Source: Sandaracinaceae bacterium (GTDB taxonomy: Bacteria > Myxococcota_A > Polyangia > Polyangiales > Sandaracinaceae). From it: 64,000 bases of DNA. Under the pieces are notes generated by a model. It was not told the origin of the DNA. It ran no database searches and saw only the letters and a program-made list of their open reading frames with translations. A program made the position numbers and the translations under genes. The stretch covers positions 62,001-126,000 of the forward strand of contig JAVJQK010000128.1 in the NCBI GenBank assembly GCA_040218145.1, given 5' to 3'. Position 1 is the first letter of the stretch, and the number at the start of each line of letters is the position of its first letter. Below, one piece after another: positions 33,006 through 41,499 of the stretch.

Positions 33006-34937
33006 ATGGGTGAGCTGGTCAGCCTGGGTAGGTCTCGAGACGACGCGTCGCGCGGGAAGCCGCGCCGCGATCTGCGCGCGTTCCTGCCCACCACGCGCGA
33101 GGAGATGGACGCGCGCGGCTGGGACGAGCTGGACATCCTGATCGTCAGCGGCGACGCCTACGTCGACCACCCCGCGTTCGGCCCGGTGCTCATCGCGCGC
33201 TTCCTCGAGGCGCGCGGCTTCAAGGTCGGCTTCATCGCGCAGCCTCGCTGGGACCGCCCCGACGACGTGCTCCGCATGGGCGCGCCGCGCCTCTTCGTGG
33301 GGGTCAGCGCGGGCAACCTCGACTCGATGCTGAACAAGCTGACCGCGCAGAAGAAGGTGCGGTCGGACGACCAGTACTCGCCCGGCGGCCAGACCAACAT
33401 GCGGCCCAACCGGGCGAGCGTGGTCTACGCGAACCTGATCCGCGGCGCGATGCCCGGCGTGCCGGTGGTGCTCGGCGGCATCGAGGCGTCGCTCCGGCGC
33501 ATCGCCCACTACGACTACTGGAGCGACAAGGTGCGTCGCTCGGTGCTGCTCGACAGCAAGGCCGACATGCTCGTCTTCGGCATGGGCGAGCGGCCGATCT
33601 GGGAGGTCGCGCGGCGGCTGCGCGAGGGCGAGACCATCGCCCAGATCCGCGACGTGCGCGGCACGGCGTACGTGCTCAACAAGGGCGAGCACGAGGCGAT
33701 CGAGGGGGCCGAGCGCGTGGCCGATCGCCGCCCGGTGATCCTCCCGAGCTACGAGGAGGTGGCCGAGGACCGCGAGGCCTTCAGCCGCATGTCGCGCGCC
33801 TTCCAGTACGAGACCAACCCGGGCAACGCGCGCCCGCTCGTCCAGCGCCACGGGCACCAGGCGGTGTACTTCAACCCGCCGGCCGAGCCGCTCGAGACCG
33901 ATGAGATGGACGCGCTCTACGACCTGCCGTTCGTGCGGAGCGCGCACTGGGCGTACGACGCGCCCATCCCCGCGTTCGAGACGGTCAAGCACAGCATCGT
34001 GACGATGCGCGGCTGCTTCGGCGGCTGCACGTTCTGCTCGATCACCGAGCACGAGGGCCGGGTGATCAGCAGCCGCTCGGAAGAGAGCGTGCTCCGCGAG
34101 GTGCGGGAGCTGCGCCGCATGGACGGCTTCAGCGGGGTGATCACCGACGTCGGCGGGCCGACCGCCAACATGTACCAGATGCGGTGTCGTTCGGAGAACA
34201 TCGAGAAGGCCTGCCGCCGGCTCAGCTGCGTGCACCCCGGCGTGTGCGAGAACCTCGTGACCGATCACGCGCCGCTGGTGAGCCTCCTGAAGAAGGTGCG
34301 CAAGGCCAAGGGCGTCAAGAAGGTCTTCATCGCGAGCGGCGTGCGCTACGACCTCGCGGAGCGGAGCCCGGAGTTCGTCGACGAGCTCGCGAAGCACCAC
34401 ACCGGCGGGCAGCTCTCGGTCGCGCCCGAGCACGTGGACGACGACGTGCTCGACAAGATGAAGAAGCCGGGCGCCGAGAGCTACGAGCGCTTCGCCGACA
34501 TGTTTGCGTGCGCCAGCGAGGAGGCGGGCAAGGACCAGCACCTCGTGCCCTACTACATCTCGGGGCACCCTGGCTCGTCGATCGAGAGCATGATCGACCT
34601 CGCCCTCTACCTGAAGAAGCAGGGCATCCGCCCGCGCCAGGTGCAGGACTTCATCCCCACGCCGATGTCGATGGCGACGAGCATGTACTACTCCGGCAAG
34701 GACCCCTTCACGGGCGAGCCGGTCTACACCGCGAAGAGCCTGCGGGACAAGCGCATGCAAAAAGCGTTGCTGCTCTACTGGGACCCGGCGCACCACGATC
34801 TCGCGCGCGAGGCGCTCAAGCAGGCCGGCCGCCACGACCTCATCGGCAGCCACGCCAAGGCCCTCGTCCCCCCGGCGCGCGGCAAGGGCTCGCTCTCCAT
34901 CCACCAGCGTCGCGGCACCCGGCGCAAGCGCCGCTGA
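33006..34937 (+). CDS. ygiQ: YgiQ family radical SAM protein
   Basis: The 643-residue product matches the YgiQ family. The N-terminal region (FLPTTREEMDARGWDELDIL) leads to a B12-like fold, GNLDSMLNKLTAQKKVRSDD and GGIEASLRRIAHYDYWSDKV. The radical SAM cluster is CFGGCTFCSIT (about residues 336-347, CxxxCxxC). The C-terminal RQVQDFIPTPMSMATSMYYS is diagnostic. The reaction is unknown. It overlaps the next gene by one base (TGATG), so the two are probably translated together. Confidence 0.95.
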   Translation: MGELVSLGRSRDDASRGKPRRDLRAFLPTTREEMDARGWDELDILIVSGDAYVDHPAFGPVLIARFLEARGFKVGFIAQPRWDRPDDVLRMGAPRLFVGVSAGNLDSMLNKLTAQKKVRSDDQYSPGGQTNMRPNRASVVYANLIRGAMPGVPVVLGGIEASLRRIAHYDYWSDKVRRSVLLDSKADMLVFGMGERPIWEVARRLREGETIAQIRDVRGTAYVLNKGEHEAIEGAERVADRRPVILPSYEEVAEDREAFSRMSRAFQYETNPGNARPLVQRHGHQAVYFNPPAEPLETDEMDALYDLPFVRSAHWAYDAPIPAFETVKHSIVTMRGCFGGCTFCSITEHEGRVISSRSEESVLREVRELRRMDGFSGVITDVGGPTANMYQMRCRSENIEKACRRLSCVHPGVCENLVTDHAPLVSLLKKVRKAKGVKKVFIASGVRYDLAERSPEFVDELAKHHTGGQLSVAPEHVDDDVLDKMKKPGAESYERFADMFACASEEAGKDQHLVPYYISGHPGSSIESMIDLALYLKKQGIRPRQVQDFIPTPMSMATSMYYSGKDPFTGEPVYTAKSLRDKRMQKALLLYWDPAHHDLAREALKQAGRHDLIGSHAKALVPPARGKGSLSIHQRRGTRRKRR

Positions 34938-35884
34938 TGGACCTCGACGCGCTGCTGCAGCGCGACACGCTCGACGCGCTCGAGGCCGGGCTGGCCGGCG
35001 TGGATCCCGACGTCGCGCGAGAGGCGCTGCTCGACGCCTTCTTCGCGCTCGTCGAGTACGAGAACGTTGCGGAGTGGAACCGGCTGGTGCGCGTGTGCGA
35101 GGCGCTCGCCATCGTGGGCTGGGGCGAGGTGGAGGCGGTCGACGCGCGCGCCGCGCGCTGGCTCAACGGCCGGCCGTACACGGACCTGATGAACCGCGCG
35201 TTCGAGAAGCGGTTCCTCTCGGCCGGCTGGAGCAAGATGGGGAGCACCTTCGTGCTCGGCGAGACCGACCGCTTCTACTACGCGAGCCCGGAGCGGCCCG
35301 ATCGACCGCAGCTGGACACGGCCGCCTACGCCGCCGCGCGACCGACCGTCGACCGCGTCGACCACGGCGTCTCGAAGCTCGCCTCGCAGCGCAACCCGCT
35401 CGCGCGCAACCCGCTGCGGCTGACGCGCTCCGGCCGCTTCTACCCGGCGTTCGAGCCCCTGGTCGACGCGCTCCTCGGTCTGCGCCACCGGCTCGATCGC
35501 GAGACGCGCCCGGAGCGCTACGGGCCCGGCTTCGGCTACCTCGGGATCCTCTACGCGTTCAGCTACCCGCTCGAGCAGTACTACCACCGCGAGGAGGACG
35601 TGCCGGCGGAGCCCGAGGGGCGGACCTTCGTGCGCGAGCGCCTGGCGCTCGGTCGCCTCGCCAAGGCCAAGGGCGAGCTGCGCATGACGGTGACCCGGTA
35701 CGTGCCCCCGGCGCTCGCCGAGCGGTCGCTCGAGGCCCAGAAGCGCGAGGTCGCCGACGATCTGCGCGCGCTGCTCGACACCCTCGAGAGGCGCCTGAAG
35801 AAGCGCAAGGCCGACTACGACGTCCCCGCGCTGCGCGCAGACCTGGACGCGATCCTCGACGGCTGGCTCGGCGGCGGCGCCTGA
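34937..35884 (+). CDS. Hypothetical protein coupled to ygiQ
   Basis: The 315-residue soluble protein has no signal peptide. It is rich in Arg, Leu and Tyr, with a conserved-looking core (NPLARNPLRLTRSGRFYPAF, YGPGFGYLGILYAFSYPLEQ) and a helical C-terminus (LDTLERRLKKRKADYDVPAL). I do not recognise the family. The start overlaps the ygiQ stop, which suggests a functional link such as a partner or substrate protein. This frame is preferred over longer ones because of the overlap and typical composition. Confidence 0.75.
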   Translation: MDLDALLQRDTLDALEAGLAGVDPDVAREALLDAFFALVEYENVAEWNRLVRVCEALAIVGWGEVEAVDARAARWLNGRPYTDLMNRAFEKRFLSAGWSKMGSTFVLGETDRFYYASPERPDRPQLDTAAYAAARPTVDRVDHGVSKLASQRNPLARNPLRLTRSGRFYPAFEPLVDALLGLRHRLDRETRPERYGPGFGYLGILYAFSYPLEQYYHREEDVPAEPEGRTFVRERLALGRLAKAKGELRMTVTRYVPPALAERSLEAQKREVADDLRALLDTLERRLKKRKADYDVPALRADLDAILDGWLGGGA

Positions 35885-35999
35885 GATCGAGGGTCGCGCC
35901 GGCAGACCTGCGGCCGCTCTGGTCGGATCCCCAGCACGGGACTCGACGGTGAGACGAACCGACCGTAGGTAGGGGTTCGGTCGGGAGTTGGCGCCACAC

Positions 36000-37622
36000 G
36001 TGTATCCACCCCCCTCGACGTCCATCGTGTCTCGCTTGAAGGCCCTCTCCCTCGGCCTGGTGCGCGAGTCGCCAGAGGTGACCGACGTCATCGAGAGACG
36101 TCGCGCGCGCTTCGTGGCGGGCTACCTGTTGTGCGCGCTGACGGCGACGGTCGTCTACGTGGGCGCCACGCTCGCCGCGCCCGATGGAGACGGCAGCGGC
36201 GTGTGGCTCCGAGGGGTGATCCCCGGCCTCGCGTTCCTGGGCGGCGTCGGGCTCTACGGGCTCGCGCGCAGCCGACACCATCGGATCGCCGGGCGCCTCG
36301 TCGTCGTCATGCAGACCCTGGCCGCGCATTTCAGCTTCGTCGTCGCGAGCCAGATGAGCGACGATCTCCAGCTCGGACTCAGCGCGGCCTTCCTCGCCTA
36401 CCCCGTGCTCGTCGCGGGCCTGTTCCTCCCGAGCCGTGAGGTCCTCGTGACCTTGCTCGGCGGCGTCGCGCTCGGGGCCGCGCTGTGGCCGTGGCAGCTC
36501 GTGGCCAGCGCGGGCGAGGTCTGGCGCGTGGTGGAGCTCGCGCTCTTCTTCGGCCTGATCGGGGTCGTGCTCGGGGTGGTGCGGGCGTGGGATCTTCGGG
36601 CGGTGCGGTCCCAGTCGGCGCTGCTCGACGAAGTGACGCGGACGACGAGCGACGCGATCGCGGTGCACCGCGACGGCCAGCTCGTGTACGCGAACCCGGC
36701 CTTCGAGGCGCTCGAGCCCGCGCTGCGCGAGCGCCTCGTCTCGGCGAGCCGCGGGGAGGAGCCCCACCTCGAGGCGATCCGATCCGGCGCCGAGACGCGA
36801 TGGTTCGAGGTCCACGCTCACCCGCTGGAGCACGGCACGCTTCACGTGGCGAGCGAGGTCACCGAGCGCGAGTCCACCCGCGCCACGCTGATGATCCGAG
36901 ATCGGCTCTCCACCCTGGGGCTCATGACCGCGGGGCTCGTGCACGAGCTGCGCAACTCCCTGACGTACGCGCTCGGGAACGCCGCGATGCTCTCGGACGC
37001 GCTGACCGAAGAGAGCCACCGTCAGCTCGCGGACGACACCCTCGAGGGAATCGAGCGGCTCGCCTCTCTCATCGACGACGCCAACCGCTTCGGTCGGTCG
37101 AACGATCGGCTGCGACAGACCGTGCCTCCCTCGGTCGAGGTGAAGCGCACCTTGCGGATCGCGCGCAGCGACCTGCGGCGCGTCGCCGAGCTGCACGTCC
37201 AGCTCGAGGAGACGCCGCCCGTCACCGCGAGCCCGGCGCGGCTCGGCCAGATCTTGCTCAACCTGCTTCAGAACGCCGCGCAGGCGGTCGAAGCGCGCGA
37301 GGAGCGCGGGGAGATCTTCGTCCGCTGCAGGTCGCAGGGCGGCGAGGTGCAGATCGAGGTGGAGGACACCGGCCAGGGCATGAGCCCCGAGGTGATGGAG
37401 CGCGTCTTCCAGCCCTTCTTCACCACGAAGGGCGAGTCACGCGGCACCGGGCTCGGGCTCTATCTGTCCCGTCAGCTCGCCGAGGAGATGGGCGGGACCC
37501 TCGAGGTCCGCTCGACCCTGGGCTCCGGCTCGACCTTCACCCTCCGCCTCCCCGCCGCGTCCACGGACGCGACGTCCGCCGACGCGCCCGCCGCCCCGGC
37601 TCGCCCCGCGTCGCGAGCGTGA
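36000..37622 (+). CDS. Membrane sensor histidine kinase with PAS-like domain
   Basis: The 540-residue kinase has about six transmembrane helices in residues 35-205 and a PAS-like sensory segment (SDAIAVHRDGQLVYANPAFE, about 218-300). The HisKA dimerisation box is LVHELRNSLTYALGN (phospho-His near residue 316). The ATPase domain carries LLNLLQNAAQAVEAREERGE (N box), VEDTGQGMSP, FFTTKGESRGTGLGLYLSR and a terminal GSGSTFTLRLP. There is no adjacent response regulator, so it is an orphan. The start is uncertain: GTG 36000 has GGGAG about 12 nt upstream, while TTG 35988 and GTG 36027 are alternatives. Confidence 0.88.
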   Translation: MYPPPSTSIVSRLKALSLGLVRESPEVTDVIERRRARFVAGYLLCALTATVVYVGATLAAPDGDGSGVWLRGVIPGLAFLGGVGLYGLARSRHHRIAGRLVVVMQTLAAHFSFVVASQMSDDLQLGLSAAFLAYPVLVAGLFLPSREVLVTLLGGVALGAALWPWQLVASAGEVWRVVELALFFGLIGVVLGVVRAWDLRAVRSQSALLDEVTRTTSDAIAVHRDGQLVYANPAFEALEPALRERLVSASRGEEPHLEAIRSGAETRWFEVHAHPLEHGTLHVASEVTERESTRATLMIRDRLSTLGLMTAGLVHELRNSLTYALGNAAMLSDALTEESHRQLADDTLEGIERLASLIDDANRFGRSNDRLRQTVPPSVEVKRTLRIARSDLRRVAELHVQLEETPPVTASPARLGQILLNLLQNAAQAVEAREERGEIFVRCRSQGGEVQIEVEDTGQGMSPEVMERVFQPFFTTKGESRGTGLGLYLSRQLAEEMGGTLEVRSTLGSGSTFTLRLPAASTDATSADAPAAPARPASRA

Positions 37623-37640
37623 GCGCCCAAGAACGCGGGG

Positions 37641-37709
37641 TCACGAACCCGCGTCGGCGAGCGCGACGAGGAAGTCGCGGAAGTCATCCGGGAGCGTCGG
37701 TGCGTGCAT
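37641..37709 (-). pseudogene. Truncated nucleotidyltransferase remnant (first 22 codons)
   Basis: This tiny frame reads [20 protein letters not shown] then Gly-Ser-stop. It is the N-terminus typical of myxobacterial nucleotidyltransferases of the AbiEii/DUF6036 type, which normally continue with a hydrophobic strand and a GDLDxW-type active site. The frame stops just where that strand should start and no continuation is found downstream. It overlaps the 3' end of the antitoxin-like gene in the way an intact pair would, so it appears to be a decayed second gene. Confidence 0.5.
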
Positions 37710-37950
37710 GCTCGATCTCGAAGACCTCGATCGGCCACTCGTGGCGGGGGAGGCGCTGGATCTCCTTCCCCGCGAAGGCCCAGACCTGGCAGGTCAGCTG
37801 CCAGAGGCGGCCGAGGCGCTCCTCCGGGGTGGCGTCGTCGTGGAGCGGCGGCTTGGGCGTGCCGAGGGGGACCCACTCGCCGGGACCCCAGGTCGCGCGG
37901 CGGCGGGCGGCGCGGCGCGCTCGCGCCTCCTGCTCGCTCTGGTCGGACAC
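37684..37950 (-). CDS. Small antitoxin-like protein of a nucleotidyltransferase pair
   Basis: The 88-residue basic protein includes [20 protein letters not shown], a pattern I associate with the small genes that precede AbiEii/DUF6036-type nucleotidyltransferases in myxobacteria. GTG 37950 is chosen because it sits 7 nt after a TATACT box and inside a perfect palindrome, so the message may be leaderless. Its expected partner gene survives only as a 22-codon remnant overlapping its 3' end. An orphan antitoxin or regulator is inferred. It is divergent from upp. Confidence 0.6.
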   Translation of the reverse strand: MSDQSEQEARARRAARRRATWGPGEWVPLGTPKPPLHDDATPEERLGRLWQLTCQVWAFAGKEIQRLPRHEWPIEVFEIEHARTDAPG

Positions 37951-37962
37951 GTGTCCAGTATA
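37945..37962 (-). promoter_or_regulatory. -10 box and perfect palindrome at the antitoxin-like gene start
   Basis: On the minus strand TATACT (37962-37957) is followed directly by the perfect 12-bp palindrome GGACACGTGTCC (37945-37956), whose inner GTG at 37950 is the proposed start codon. The spacing predicts transcription starting at or next to that codon, that is, a leaderless message. The palindrome is a natural operator for autorepression. Confidence 0.5.
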
Positions 37963-38015
37963 GAGCACGAGGAGAAGCCTGGCGCCGGACTCGCCCATCC
38001 TCTAGAAGGGGCGCC

Positions 38016-38645
38016 ATGGGCGAAGTACACGTCATCGGTCACCCGCTGGTTCAGCACAAGCTCACCCTCATGCGTCGCGCGTCGACGTCGACGAGCAGCT
38101 TCCGGCAGCTCCTCGAAGAGATCAGCATGCTGATGGGCTACGAGGTCACCCGGGACATGCCGCTCTCGGTCGAGTCGATCGACACGCCGCTCGAGCAGAT
38201 GGACGCGCCCACCCTCGAGGGGAAGAAGGTCGTCGTCATCTCGATCCTGCGCGCGGGCGACGGGATCCTCAACGGCATCCTCAAGCTCCTGCCGTCGGCG
38301 CGCATCGGCCACATCGGGCTCTACCGCGACCCGAAGACCCTCAAGCCGGTCGAGTACTACTACAAGGTCCCGGGCGAGCTCGGCGACCGCGACGTCATCG
38401 TCTGCGACCCCATGCTCGCCACCGGCAACAGCGCCATCGCCGCGGTGGAGCGCATCAAGGCCGGCAACCCGAAGAGCCTCAAGTTCGTCTGCCTCCTGAC
38501 CGCGCCCGAGGGCATCGCCGCCTTCCACGACGCCCACCCCGACGTGGCCATCTACACCGCGGCCATCGACCGCCAGCTCAACGAGAAGGGCTACATCCTG
38601 CCCGGCCTCGGCGACGCGGGCGACCGCCTCTTCGGCACGAAGTAG
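38016..38645 (+). CDS. upp: Uracil phosphoribosyltransferase
   Basis: The 209-residue cytosolic pyrimidine salvage enzyme makes UMP from uracil and PRPP. It begins [18 protein letters not shown], has [20 protein letters not shown] and [18 protein letters not shown], and carries the PRPP-binding loop [20 protein letters not shown] (about residues 129-148). The C-terminal [20 protein letters not shown] binds uracil. Length is standard. AAGGGG precedes the ATG. No uracil permease gene is adjacent. Confidence 0.97.
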   Translation: MGEVHVIGHPLVQHKLTLMRRASTSTSSFRQLLEEISMLMGYEVTRDMPLSVESIDTPLEQMDAPTLEGKKVVVISILRAGDGILNGILKLLPSARIGHIGLYRDPKTLKPVEYYYKVPGELGDRDVIVCDPMLATGNSAIAAVERIKAGNPKSLKFVCLLTAPEGIAAFHDAHPDVAIYTAAIDRQLNEKGYILPGLGDAGDRLFGTK

Positions 38646-38670
38646 CCGACGGCCTGGTCGTCTGCCGCCC

Positions 38671-39135
38671 TCATGGACGGCGGCCGAAGTGGAGGTCGTC
38701 CTCGAACGACCACATGAAGCACCAGGAGGCGTCGCGCGGAAAGAGGTACTTGTGCTCCGGGATCTCGGCCACCTCGTCGAGGAGCTCGGCCACCGCCTCG
38801 AGCTTCACCTCGTAGTCGCAGTCGCTGTTGTCGCCGATGTACACGACCCAGTCGTCGGGGCGGGTCTCGGTGCCCGAGACACATCGTTCGAAGAACCTCT
38901 TCACCTCTTCGACGTAGCTTCGCGTGTCGAGGGTTCCGGGGCCGCAGTTGGCCCCCGCAGCGCGCTCCGGTGGCGCCACACGGATCTGCGCTCCAGGGAC
39001 CTTCCTCCAGTCGATCCGCCCCAAGACGAAGGGGAACGCCGACTCCACGATCGCGCACACGCGCGCGCCGTCTACACGGGTGACGCGCTCACCCAGGCGG
39101 CGCACGACGGGGTCCGTCTCGTCCGTGCTCGTCAT
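38671..39135 (-). CDS. Hypothetical cytosolic protein
   Basis: The 154-residue acidic protein has no signal peptide or membrane segment. Its C-terminus, KYLFPRDASWCFMWSFEDDL, resembles small proteins of unknown function that end in a W-C-F/aromatic strand and a DLxFG turn; some of these sit beside contact-dependent toxins as immunity proteins. No toxin gene is visible here. The ATG at 39135 avoids an extension into upstream intergenic DNA. It is convergent with upp. Confidence 0.7.
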   Translation of the reverse strand: MTSTDETDPVVRRLGERVTRVDGARVCAIVESAFPFVLGRIDWRKVPGAQIRVAPPERAAGANCGPGTLDTRSYVEEVKRFFERCVSGTETRPDDWVVYIGDNSDCDYEVKLEAVAELLDEVAEIPEHKYLFPRDASWCFMWSFEDDLHFGRRP

Positions 39136-39225
39136 CCCGCTTCCTTTCGCTGCTGCCTGCGGAGCAGAGTCGGGACGATTACACGATGTGATCAAAGCGC
39201 GAAGGGTCCGCGGCCTGCCCGTCCG

Positions 39226-39254
39226 GAGTTTGACGAACGAATAGGATCGTCCCC
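39226..39254. repeat. 29-bp half-site of the dispersed repeat
   Basis: The sequence begins GAGTTTGACGAACGAATAGG and differs from the right-hand consensus at one position. It lies 11 bp beyond the stop codon of the propeller lipoprotein gene at 39265-40317. The opposing half is not present. Confidence 0.85.
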
Positions 39255-39264
39255 GAAGCTCGGA

Positions 39265-40317
39265 TCACAGACCCTCGAAGCGGACCAGCGCGAAGGGGGA
39301 CGGGTCGCGGCCGAGGGCGAACTGAACGGCCTGGCCGTTGAGCAGGTAGTCGCCCTCGGGGGTGTGCACGACGTCGGTCATCTGCGCGGGCACGTCGACC
39401 GAGACGGAGCGCGCGGCGCTCCAGTCACCGAGGGTCGGGGTGAGCCGGACGAGCTGGCTGGTGAACTGCACTAGGAGGGCGTCGCCCGACCACGTCATGC
39501 CGTCGGCGCCGCTGAGGGCGGGGGTGCCGTCGAAGAAGTCTCCGTCGATGTCGACCTCGGTGACCGCGCCGTCGGGCAGGGAGACGCGGGCGAGGCGCGA
39601 GCGGAGGTACACGACGCTCAGGAGCGCGGACTCGTCGGGCAGGAGCACGAGCGCGTTCTGCCCCGCGAGGGAGCCGGAGAGGAGGTCGTCGGTGGCGAGC
39701 AGGGCGGGCGCGCCGCCGGGCTCGATGACGTAGAGGTTCGGGTGCTCGCGGTCGCAGACGTAGATCGTTCCGTCGCGGGCCACGGTCACGTCGGTGCACG
39801 TCGCGGTGTCGAACGCGTCCCCGAGCCGATGGCGCGCGAGGCGCTCTCCGGTGGTGAGGTCGAGCTCCCACACCCAGCCCTCGTAGGGCGGGTCGACGTC
39901 GCCGATCTCGCGGCGGTCGTCCATCGCGCAGACCACGAGGCGATGGCGCGTTTCGTCGACGTCCATGCCGAGCGTCCACCAGGTGCCGGGCTCGGTCTCG
40001 CGGAAGACGACGGCCTGCTCGCCCGTCCGCGCGTCGATGGCGTGCACGCTTCCGTCGCCGAGGCTCCCGACGAAGAAGCGCTCGCTCGCGACGTCGAAGG
40101 TGCCGCCCTCGGGGTGCACCGCGTCGAGGTCGTAGCGCGCGCGGTAGGCGGACGGCGAGGCGGCGTCGGCGGAGCCCGCGTCGGTCAGGGTGTGAGCGTC
40201 GGAGAGGGTCTCGGCGTCGGCGGGCAGCCCGGCGTCGGGCTCGAGCGGCGCCGCGTCGCAGCCCAGGGCGAGCGGGAGGAGGAGGAGCGGCGAGGCGACC
40301 CATCGGAGAGCGGACAT
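39265..40317 (-). CDS. Lipoprotein with SMP-30/gluconolactonase-like beta-propeller
   Basis: The 350-residue product starts MSALRWVASPLLLLPLALGC, a lipoprotein signal, followed by an Asp/Ala-rich linker. The mature part has repeated blades: VHPEGGTFDVASERFFVGS, GMDVDETRHRLVVCAMDDR, DVTVARDGTIYVCDREHPNL, ADGMTWSGDALLVQFTSQLV. This is like the SMP-30/gluconolactonase/LRE family six-bladed propeller. Catalytic residues cannot be placed confidently. The long upstream in-frame extension is excluded because it runs through a tandem repeat and lacks coding character. Confidence 0.82.
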   Translation of the reverse strand: MSALRWVASPLLLLPLALGCDAAPLEPDAGLPADAETLSDAHTLTDAGSADAASPSAYRARYDLDAVHPEGGTFDVASERFFVGSLGDGSVHAIDARTGEQAVVFRETEPGTWWTLGMDVDETRHRLVVCAMDDRREIGDVDPPYEGWVWELDLTTGERLARHRLGDAFDTATCTDVTVARDGTIYVCDREHPNLYVIEPGGAPALLATDDLLSGSLAGQNALVLLPDESALLSVVYLRSRLARVSLPDGAVTEVDIDGDFFDGTPALSGADGMTWSGDALLVQFTSQLVRLTPTLGDWSAARSVSVDVPAQMTDVVHTPEGDYLLNGQAVQFALGRDPSPFALVRFEGL

Positions 40318-40407
40318 GCGCGGCACCCTGAGGCGCGCGCGGACGCGGGGCCATGAGCGTTCTTGCGAACCGCGTTTGCACGAACGCGAGACCTGGGAAG
40401 AGGACTC

Positions 40408-40650
40408 GCGCGAAGCCGCAACGCTCATCCCATCCCCCCCGACACCCCTTGGCGTCTTCGCGTCTTTGCGCGAACCATGAGCCCGAGAACAGAGCTCGCG
40501 CGAAGCCGCAGAGCTCATCCCATCCCCCCCGACACCCCTTGGCGCCTTCGCGTCTTTGCGCGAGCCATGAGCCCGAGAACAGAGCTCGCGCAGAGCCGCA
40601 AAGCCGCGAAGAGAGCTCCCCTTGGCGCCTTCGCGTCTTTGCGCGAGCCA
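40408..40650. repeat. 90-bp tandem direct repeat, about 2.7 copies
   Basis: The 348-bp gap 40318-40665 has no gene but contains near-identical units holding GGCGCCTTCGCGTCTTTGCG, an ATGAGCCCGAGAAC segment, GCGCGAAGCCGCA and CTCATCCCATCCCCCC. The CTTGGCG anchors are at 40448, 40538 and 40621, giving periods of 90 and 83 bp. The third copy lacks part of the unit. The CTTCGCGTCTTTGCGCG core is a kind of intergenic repeat seen in many bacteria. Confidence 0.85.
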
Positions 40651-40665
40651 TGAGCTCGAGAGAGA

Positions 40666-41499
40666 TCAGAGCAGCTCGGCGAGGAGGGCGTCCATCAGCG
40701 CGCGGACGCGGGCGTCTTCGCGGTTGTCGGGGTGGATCAGGAGCCACGCGACGCGGCCGAGCGCGGCCGTGACGTCGCGGTACTCGTCGAGCTCGACGAG
40801 CTCGGGGTGCAGCGCGGCGATCGGGCGCGGCAAGAGCGCCACGCCAGCGCCGCGGCGCGCGAGCGCGAGCATGGCGAGGCGAGAGCCCGTCGCGACGCTC
40901 ACCCGCGCGGCGTGCGCCCGCTCGAGCTCCGCCTCGGGGATGTGCTCGAGCGGCGGGCCGCAGACGATCCAGCGGCGGTCGGCGCGGTCGCGCTCGGTCG
41001 CGAGGCCGAAGACGCCGTACTCGATGCGCGGCAGGCGCTTGCCCCACAGGCCGGGCGGCGGGTTCGGCACCACCGCGATCGCCACCTCGACCTCGCGCCG
41101 CCGGACGCTCGGGCCCGCGTGCGCGATGTGGAGGTCGACGCGCAGCTCGGGGTGCCGATCCGCGAGCGCGGCGAGGGGGCGCTCGAGGAGGGGCAGATAC
41201 CCTTCCACCGTGGTCAGCCCCACCGCGCCCGCGACGCGGTCCTTGCGCCCCGCGGCGATCTGCTTGGCCGCCGCGAGATCGGTGGCGACGCGGCGCGCGG
41301 CGTCGAGCAGCGCGTGTCCCGCGTCGGTCAGGACCACGCCGTCCGCCCCGCGCACCACGCACGGGCCGCCGACGTCCTCCTCGAGCGCGCCGAGGCGCCG
41401 ATAGACGGTGGAGACGGCGACGTTCAGCTCGCGCGCCGCCGCCGCCGCGCTCCCTCCGCGGACCATCGCCTCGAGGTAGCGGAGGTCGTCCCAGCTCAC
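40666..41499 (-). CDS. LysR-type regulator coupled to rhomboid gene
   Basis: The 277-residue regulator has a winged helix-turn-helix at about residues 2-60 (DDLRYLEAMVRGGSAAAAAR, VAVSTVYRRLGALEEDVG) and an effector-binding domain. GTG 41499 gives the canonical LysR N-terminus and overlaps the rhomboid stop as GTGA. A start further upstream would add an Arg-rich tail translated from inside the rhomboid gene. Translational coupling to an upstream protease gene is unusual for LysR proteins, which are commonly divergent from a target. Confidence 0.9.
   Translation of the reverse strand: MSWDDLRYLEAMVRGGSAAAAARELNVAVSTVYRRLGALEEDVGGPCVVRGADGVVLTDAGHALLDAARRVATDLAAAKQIAAGRKDRVAGAVGLTTVEGYLPLLERPLAALADRHPELRVDLHIAHAGPSVRRREVEVAIAVVPNPPPGLWGKRLPRIEYGVFGLATERDRADRRWIVCGPPLEHIPEAELERAHAARVSVATGSRLAMLALARRGAGVALLPRPIAALHPELVELDEYRDVTAALGRVAWLLIHPDNREDARVRALMDALLAELL

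Noticed and set aside
37472-38035. 187-codon minus-strand frame covering the antitoxin-like gene and the 3' end of the kinase
   Set aside because: It is Arg/Pro-rich shadow sequence. The small 88-residue frame has conserved-looking sequence and promoter signals.
40408-40650. CRISPR-like array
   Set aside because: Only two to three units of about 90 bp with nearly all of each unit repeated; no short direct repeats with unique spacers and no cas genes.
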